Assembly: GCF_001611795.1 (NCBI RefSeq)
Contig: NZ_CP015098.1
Span: forward strand, 8,556,001 to 8,620,000
Direction: 5' to 3'
DNA: 64,000 bases
Origin: Streptomyces qaidamensis
GTDB lineage: Bacteria; Actinomycetota; Actinomycetes; Streptomycetales; Streptomycetaceae
Positions 60,207 through 64,000 of this stretch are shown here, piece after piece; position 1 is the stretch's first letter; the number at the start of each line of letters is the position of its first letter. Under the pieces are notes generated by a model, which saw only the letters and a list, made by a program, of their open reading frames with translations, ran no database searches and was not told where the DNA came from. The position numbers and the translations under genes are program-made.

Positions 60207-61680
60207 CCGGCCCGGCCAGGGCCCGGTGCGGATCGTGCCCGACTGGTTCCCCTGGCCGTTCATGAGCGGTCAGGGTGTGCAGCCGGGCCCGGTCGAGCGG
60301 CTCGTGCACCTCGACGTACTCGCCGTGCGGCAGCCGTTTGATCACGCCGGTCGCCCGGCCGTGCGCCACGAGCTCCCTGTCGCGTACCTGGAGTCCCAGG
60401 CAGATCCACCGGGTGACGACGAAGACGACCGCCGGGACGACGAACACGGCGATCCGCACCGCCCACGTCACCGTGTTGATCGACAGGTGGAGGCGGGTCG
60501 CCACGATGTCGTTGCCGCCGCCCGCCAGGAGCACGAGGTAGAGGCTGATCCAGGCCGCCCCGATCGCCGTGCGCACCGGGCGGTTGCGCGGCCGGTCCAG
60601 CAGATGGTGCTCGTGCCGGTCGCCGGTGGACCGGGCCTCCAGGAACGGGTACACGCCGATGAAGACCAGCAGCAGCGGGAACACCACGATCGGGATCAGT
60701 ACACCCAGCACCAGCGTGTGCCCCCACAGCGTGATCTCCCAGCCGGGCATGATCCGTACCAGGCCCTCGGCGAAGCCGAGGTACCAGTCGGGCTGGGCAC
60801 CCGTGGACACCTGGTCGGCGCGGTACGGGCCGTACGACCAGACCGGGTTGATCGTCGCCACCGCCGCGATCAGCGTGAGCACCCCGAACACCAGGAAGAA
60901 GAAGCCGCCCGCCTTCGCCAGGTACACCGGCATGAACGGCGCCCCCACGACGTTGCGTTCGGTGCGCCCGGGCCCGGCGAACTGGGTGTGCTTGTGGTAC
61001 ACGACCAGCAGCAGGTGGACCACGATCAGCGCCGCCATGACCCCCGGGATCAGCAGCACGTGCAGCGCGTAGAAGCGGGCCACGATGTCGTCGCCGGGGA
61101 ACTCGCCGCCGAACAGGAACATCGCCAGGTACGTCCCCACGATCGGCACGGACAGCAGCGCGCCGTGCACGAACCTCAGGCCCGTGCCCGACAGCAGGTC
61201 GTCCGGCAGCGAGTAACCGAACAGCCCCTCGAAGAGACCGAGGAAGAGCAGCAGCCAGCCGAACAGCCAGTTGACCTCCCGCGGCTTGCGGAACGAGCCC
61301 GTGAAGAAGTGCCGCATCATGTGCGTCAGCATCCCGGCGACGAAGACCAGTGCCGCCCAGTGGTGGATCTGCCGGATCAGCAGCCCGCCGCGCACGTCGA
61401 AGCTGATGTCCAGCGTGGACGCGTACGCCTCGGACATCCGCACACCGTTCAGCGGGACGTAACTCCCCTGGTAGGTCACCTCGTTCATCGACGGATGGAA
61501 GAACAGCGTCAGGTACACGCCGGTGAGGACCAGCACCACGAAGCTGTACAGGCAGATCTCGCCCAGCAGGAACGACCAGTGGTCGGGGAACACCTTGCGC
61601 AGGTACTTCCTGCTCAGCGTGTGGGTGCCGAGCCGCCCGTCGAACCAGTCGGCGAGGCGCTCGCCGCGCCCGGCGCTCAC
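60166..61680 (-). CDS. Orphan cytochrome b of the bc1 complex (QcrB-like)
   Basis: A 504-residue QcrB homologue with about nine membrane helices. Haem b ligands appear in QIHHWAALVFVAGMLTHMMR and in RFYALHVLLIPGVMAALIVV followed by HLLLVVYHKHTQF. The quinol-site PDWY is visible as QPDWYLGF in place of the PEWY motif. The C-terminal extension typical of actinobacterial QcrB (MPVYLAKAGGFFF, RLPHGEYVEVHEPL) is present. No qcrA or qcrC lies nearby, so it is a second copy outside the normal qcrCAB operon. The GTG start overlaps the sigma-factor stop as GTGA. Confidence 0.93.
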   Translation of the reverse strand: MSAGRGERLADWFDGRLGTHTLSRKYLRKVFPDHWSFLLGEICLYSFVVLVLTGVYLTLFFHPSMNEVTYQGSYVPLNGVRMSEAYASTLDISFDVRGGLLIRQIHHWAALVFVAGMLTHMMRHFFTGSFRKPREVNWLFGWLLLFLGLFEGLFGYSLPDDLLSGTGLRFVHGALLSVPIVGTYLAMFLFGGEFPGDDIVARFYALHVLLIPGVMAALIVVHLLLVVYHKHTQFAGPGRTERNVVGAPFMPVYLAKAGGFFFLVFGVLTLIAAVATINPVWSYGPYRADQVSTGAQPDWYLGFAEGLVRIMPGWEITLWGHTLVLGVLIPIVVFPLLLVFIGVYPFLEARSTGDRHEHHLLDRPRNRPVRTAIGAAWISLYLVLLAGGGNDIVATRLHLSINTVTWAVRIAVFVVPAVVFVVTRWICLGLQVRDRELVAHGRATGVIKRLPHGEYVEVHEPLDRARLHTLTAHERPGEPVGHDPHRALAGPVRSERGRTPGRSG

Positions 61681-62606
61681 GCCGCCGTCCCGGAGAGGTG
61701 GGCGAGCTTGTCCGGATTGGCCACCACGTAGATGCCGCGCACCCGGTCGCCCTCCGGTGTGAGGTCCAGGACCAGCACGGCGAACGGCGCGTCGCCGTCG
61801 AACAGCACCGCCGCGTCGTCGCCGTTCACGCGCCGGTAGCGCCAGACGGGGTGGTCCGGACCGCCCCGGCCGGCCGTGAGCAGACGGGTCACCTTGTCCC
61901 GGCCGTGCACCGGGCGCAGGCTTGCCCGCCGGCGCTTGCCGCCGGCGTCCGTCCACGCCGTGACGTCCGGCGCGAGGACCTCCATCAGCTCGGCGATGTC
62001 CCCGCCGAGCGCCGCGCGCACGAACCGCTCGGTCGCCTCCCGCCGCACCCGCGGATGCGCCTCGTACCGCGGCCGCCGCGCGTGCACGTGCTCCCGGGCC
62101 CGGTGCGCCAACTGCCGTACGGCGGCGGGGGAGCGGTCGATGATCTCCGCGATCTCGGCATGCGGGTAGGCGAAGACCTCGCCCAGCACGAACACCGCCC
62201 GCTCCAGCGGTGTCAGCGACTCCAGGACCACCAGCATCGCCAGCGACACCGACTCCGAACGCAGGGCCGGGTCCTCCGCGGTTCCTGTGTCGTCGGCGAC
62301 CAGGGGCTCGGGCAGCCACGGGCCGACGTACGTCTCCCGCCGGCGGCTGATCACGGCCCGGCGGCGCAGCGCGTGGTTGACGGCCACCCGGACGAGGTAG
62401 GCGCGCGGGTTGTCGACACCGGCCAGGGGGGCGCCGCCGCCGCGGGCCGTCCAGGAGAGCCAGGTCTCCTGCAGGACGTCCTCGGTGTCGGCGACACTGC
62501 CGAGCATGTTGTAGACGACGCCGAACAGCAGCTCGCGATGGTCGACGAACACCCCGGTCGCCGCGTCGAGCGGGGTGTCGGTGCCGGGTACGGAGCTCTC
62601 GGTCAT
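61677..62606 (-). CDS. ECF41-type sigma factor (SigJ-like)
   Basis: A 309-residue ECF sigma factor with sigma2 (LFGVVYNMLGSVADTEDVLQ), sigma4 (RAVFVLGEVFAYPHAEIAEI) and a C-terminal SnoaL-like domain. The ECF41 signature is present: WLPEPL near residue 97, TDAGGK (for DGGGK) and NPDKL near 297. In ECF41 proteins the SnoaL domain, not a separate anti-sigma factor, controls activity. The usual neighbour is a small oxidoreductase or carboxymuconolactone decarboxylase; here it is cytochrome b, joined by GTGA coupling. Confidence 0.94.
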   Translation of the reverse strand: MTESSVPGTDTPLDAATGVFVDHRELLFGVVYNMLGSVADTEDVLQETWLSWTARGGGAPLAGVDNPRAYLVRVAVNHALRRRAVISRRRETYVGPWLPEPLVADDTGTAEDPALRSESVSLAMLVVLESLTPLERAVFVLGEVFAYPHAEIAEIIDRSPAAVRQLAHRAREHVHARRPRYEAHPRVRREATERFVRAALGGDIAELMEVLAPDVTAWTDAGGKRRRASLRPVHGRDKVTRLLTAGRGGPDHPVWRYRRVNGDDAAVLFDGDAPFAVLVLDLTPEGDRVRGIYVVANPDKLAHLSGTAA

Positions 62607-62659
62607 GCGGGGGCCTCCTCTGGCGCGCTCACCACTGCGAGCCGGGCAGGGCCCCGGAA

Positions 62660-62666
62660 TGTGACA
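62660..62666 (-). promoter_or_regulatory. TGTCACA -35-like element in front of the ECF41 gene
   Basis: On the minus strand TGTCACA lies 54 bases before the ATG. This matches the -35 box known for ECF41 promoters (TGTCACA...CGTC). The expected CGTC at the -10 spacing is not clear (the strand reads GGCTCG), so the match is partial. Autoregulation is likely. A GCCT-N14-GGGTAC pattern further upstream (62756-62779) could be a second, sigma-B-like promoter. Confidence 0.5.
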
Positions 62667-62718
62667 TCGCCCGCCCCGGTGTGACCCACATCTCAGGTGC
62701 ACCCCGGCCCGGTACCTC

Positions 62719-62748
62719 TTGGCAACCGCGCTGACCTGGGGGTATTTA
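62719..62748 (+). promoter_or_regulatory. Promoter-like region for the toxin-antitoxin operon
   Basis: TTGGCA (62719-62724) and TATTTA (62743-62748) are spaced by 18 bases. The GGGTA...TACCC pair (62740 and 62757) overlaps the start region and may be an operator for the antitoxin. The ATG is 31 bases past the -10 element. Confidence 0.5.
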
Positions 62749-62779
62749 CGAGTCAGTACCCGAGCGGTACCGTGAAGGC

Positions 62780-63025
62780 ATGCCAGCTCTCAACGTGGAG
62801 TTCAGCGACCGCGAACTTGAGGACCTCAGGCAGATCGCCAAGGAGCGCGGTACGTCCATGAAGGCGCTCGTGCGAGAGGCGGCCGCGGCCGACATAGCCC
62901 GCCACCGGGCCCTGCAGGAAGGCGCGGAGGCTTTCCGCCGGTTCTTCTCCACCCACGCCGACGAGTTCGCCGCCGCGTTCCCCGACGACGAACCGCCCGC
63001 CAAGGGCGAAGGGCGGGCCGCCTGA
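62780..63025 (+). CDS. Antitoxin (ribbon-helix-helix type)
   Basis: An 81-residue protein. Residues 1-45 fit the ribbon-helix-helix fold (ALNVEFSDRELEDLRQIAKE, ERGTSMKALVREAAA). The Ala-rich, acidic tail (FAAAFPDDEPP) would wrap the toxin. It ends 3 bases before the toxin start, the usual order for a type II pair. Confidence 0.85.
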   Translation: MPALNVEFSDRELEDLRQIAKERGTSMKALVREAAAADIARHRALQEGAEAFRRFFSTHADEFAAAFPDDEPPAKGEGRAA

Positions 63026-63028
63026 CTC

Positions 63029-63406
63029 ATGGCGCCCGTGATCCATATCGACGTGCCCTGGCTGCTTCAGCGCCATGAGGAGGTCCTGCCGGACCAGCCC
63101 ACCGTCAACGACTTCTCCGCGCTGGTCGCCGCCGTCGCCCGGCACCGCGTCGACCCGCCCCGCCTCGGGGTGAACTCCGACCCCGCCTGGCGGGCCGCCG
63201 CGCTGCTGCACACCATCACCGTGCTCCGGCCGCTGCCCTCGGCCAACGCCCGCTTCGCCTGTGCGACCGCCGTGGCGTACATGTTCGTCAGCGGCGTCGG
63301 CATCGACCCGCCCTACGGCGCCCTCGTCGACCTCGCCCGCGACCTGCTGGCCGGCACCACCGACGTGTACGGCGCGGCGGACCGGCTGCGTTCCTGGCAG
63401 ATCTGA
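63029..63406 (+). CDS. Fic/Doc family toxin with degenerate motif
   Basis: A 125-residue Doc-like protein. The Fic core HPFxDGNKR is replaced by RPLPSANAR at residues 67-75: the catalytic His is Arg67, Phe is Leu69 and Asp is Ser71, while Pro, Asn and the final Arg are kept. The surrounding helix (RFACATAVAYMFVSGVGIDP) is preserved. Canonical Fic AMPylation or phosphorylation chemistry needs the His, so this family member must be inactive or act differently. It is paired with an RHH antitoxin, which argues for a working toxin. Confidence 0.82.
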   Translation: MAPVIHIDVPWLLQRHEEVLPDQPTVNDFSALVAAVARHRVDPPRLGVNSDPAWRAAALLHTITVLRPLPSANARFACATAVAYMFVSGVGIDPPYGALVDLARDLLAGTTDVYGAADRLRSWQI

Positions 63407-63489
63407 GGACGGATGCGGTGCCCGATTCACGCGGGCCGCAGGGAAATGTCGAAAACGGGTGCGAGCCACGTGCATCCGTTCCCCGTTTC

Positions 63490-63503
63490 TGACTTTCTGT
63501 CAA
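63490..63503. promoter_or_regulatory. TGAC-N5-GTCAA palindrome before the second sigma-like gene
   Basis: TGACTTTCTGTCAA resembles the element at 47332-47345 in front of the paralogue (11 of 15 positions with flanking base). A second shared word, TGACCTGTGT, occurs at 63695 and 47403. The 328-base spacer after the toxin gene holds no gene. Confidence 0.4.
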
Positions 63504-63734
63504 TGGCGGGGATGTTGTCCGGGTGCCTTGTTGGCCGTGTGGGGGTTGTGGAAGAGTGAAACGCGCGTGCGGGGGGAATGGCCGGGTGTCGCACGTGATT
63601 TGTGGACCGCGTCCGATTCGCCGTCGGTGAATTCGCACCTCCCGCGCCGCGCCAAAAGAGGTACGCACCAACCGGGCCTCCTTTTTCGGCGGCATGACCT
63701 GTGTGTGTCACATGCGTGGGAAGGAACCATCTCA

Positions 63735-64000
63735 GTGCCCACCCCCCACCCCCCTCGTCCTCCGTATCCCCCGCCCGGCGGGGATACGGGGGAATCCGAT
63801 GAATCACTCGCCGCTCCGCTGAGAGGCAGCCCGGAGGGCGAGGTCGCCGCCCATTCCGTCGCGCTGCTGATGGCGCGGCACTACCAGCCGGTGCACGACT
63901 ACGCGGTGATCTGTCTCGCCTCGTCGGCGCAGGTCGCCGCCATGGTGACCGGAACCGCCTTCCACCGGACCCTCAACCGCCTCGCCTTCGGCGAGTCGGC
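63735..64000 (+). CDS. Start of a second sigma-like protein (cut by window edge)
   Basis: The frame opens with GTG (GAAGGAA upstream), a Pro-rich lead, then HSVALLMARHYQPVHDYAVI, a Cys, and MVTGTAFHRTLNRLAFGES. This aligns with LDRHWEAAFGYARLC and MLTTAAFTRLFGETLR of the sigma-like/ricin protein at 47.5 kb, so the two are paralogues. The C-terminal part is outside the window. Confidence 0.75.
   Translation, partial: MPTPHPPRPPYPPPGGDTGESDESLAAPLRGSPEGEVAAHSVALLMARHYQPVHDYAVICLASSAQVAAMVTGTAFHRTLNRLAFGES

Overview
The window is high-GC actinobacterial chromosome, almost certainly Streptomyces or a close relative. The evidence is strong third-position G/C bias, frequent GTG starts with GGAGG-type ribosome sites, Tat and lipoprotein signals, a complete conservon operon (cvnA-cvnB-cvnC-cvnD-P450), FUSC, FBP, ROK, DUF2470 and ECF41 families, and recognisable DmdR (iron) and CebR (cellulose) boxes. 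It holds about 60 protein genes. I saw no rRNA, tRNA, CRISPR array or insertion sequence. All calls rest on reading the sequence by eye.

Layout. 1-9 kb: a cut gene end, a Cys-cluster plus pentapeptide-repeat protein, a stand-alone CYP102-type P450 divergent from a TetR gene, an iron-box DUF2470 gene, a Tat lipoprotein lactonase, an unassigned conserved gene, a FUSC membrane protein, an FBP zinc protein and a PAS-LuxR regulator. 9-15 kb: a self-sufficient P450-reductase fusion (CYP102/BM3 type) with a kinase-like gene, then a ROK regulator and a small acidic protein. 15-23 kb: a leftward block (PHP protein, HAD, second FUSC, epimerase), a probable sigma-B SDR, VanZ-like, DUF4230, STAS and MarR genes. 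23-29 kb: an aldehyde/alcohol dehydrogenase operon under two MarR-type palindromes, a 0.7 kb non-coding repeat tract, and a divergent quinone reductase/GlxA-AraC pair.

29-33.4 kb is the conservon: a sensor-kinase-like ATPase, a roadblock protein, a DUF742 protein, a small GTPase-like protein and a P450 whose ExxR motif reads ExxW. Its genes overlap by ATGA junctions. The DUF742 gene carries a TTA leucine codon, so the operon may depend on bldA. A 13-bp-stem terminator closes it. 33.4-37 kb is an accessory, decaying zone: a 576-residue orphan protein with a DDxxD motif, translationally coupled to a frameshifted terpene-synthase-like N-terminus, followed by fragments of a pyridoxamine-oxidase-like gene and a deletion-fused azlC-azlD remnant.

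37-47 kb: small redox and transport genes (DUF4235, glutathionyl-hydroquinone-reductase-like, CDF transporter, F420-type nitroreductase, LysE exporter with a coupled leader ORF), a CYP105-type P450 with its 3Fe-4S ferredoxin, a TetR/NTF2-like divergent pair under two matching palindromes, an aldo/keto reductase, and a PhyH dioxygenase facing an AraC regulator. 47-64 kb: a sigma-like/ricin membrane protein, an SLC13/ArsB permease, a PAS-GAF-SpoIIE phosphatase, secreted GH2 and CebR-boxed GH9 enzymes, an alpha/beta hydrolase, an ECF41 sigma factor coupled to an orphan cytochrome b, a toxin-antitoxin pair with a degenerate Fic motif, and the start of a second sigma-like protein cut by the window edge.
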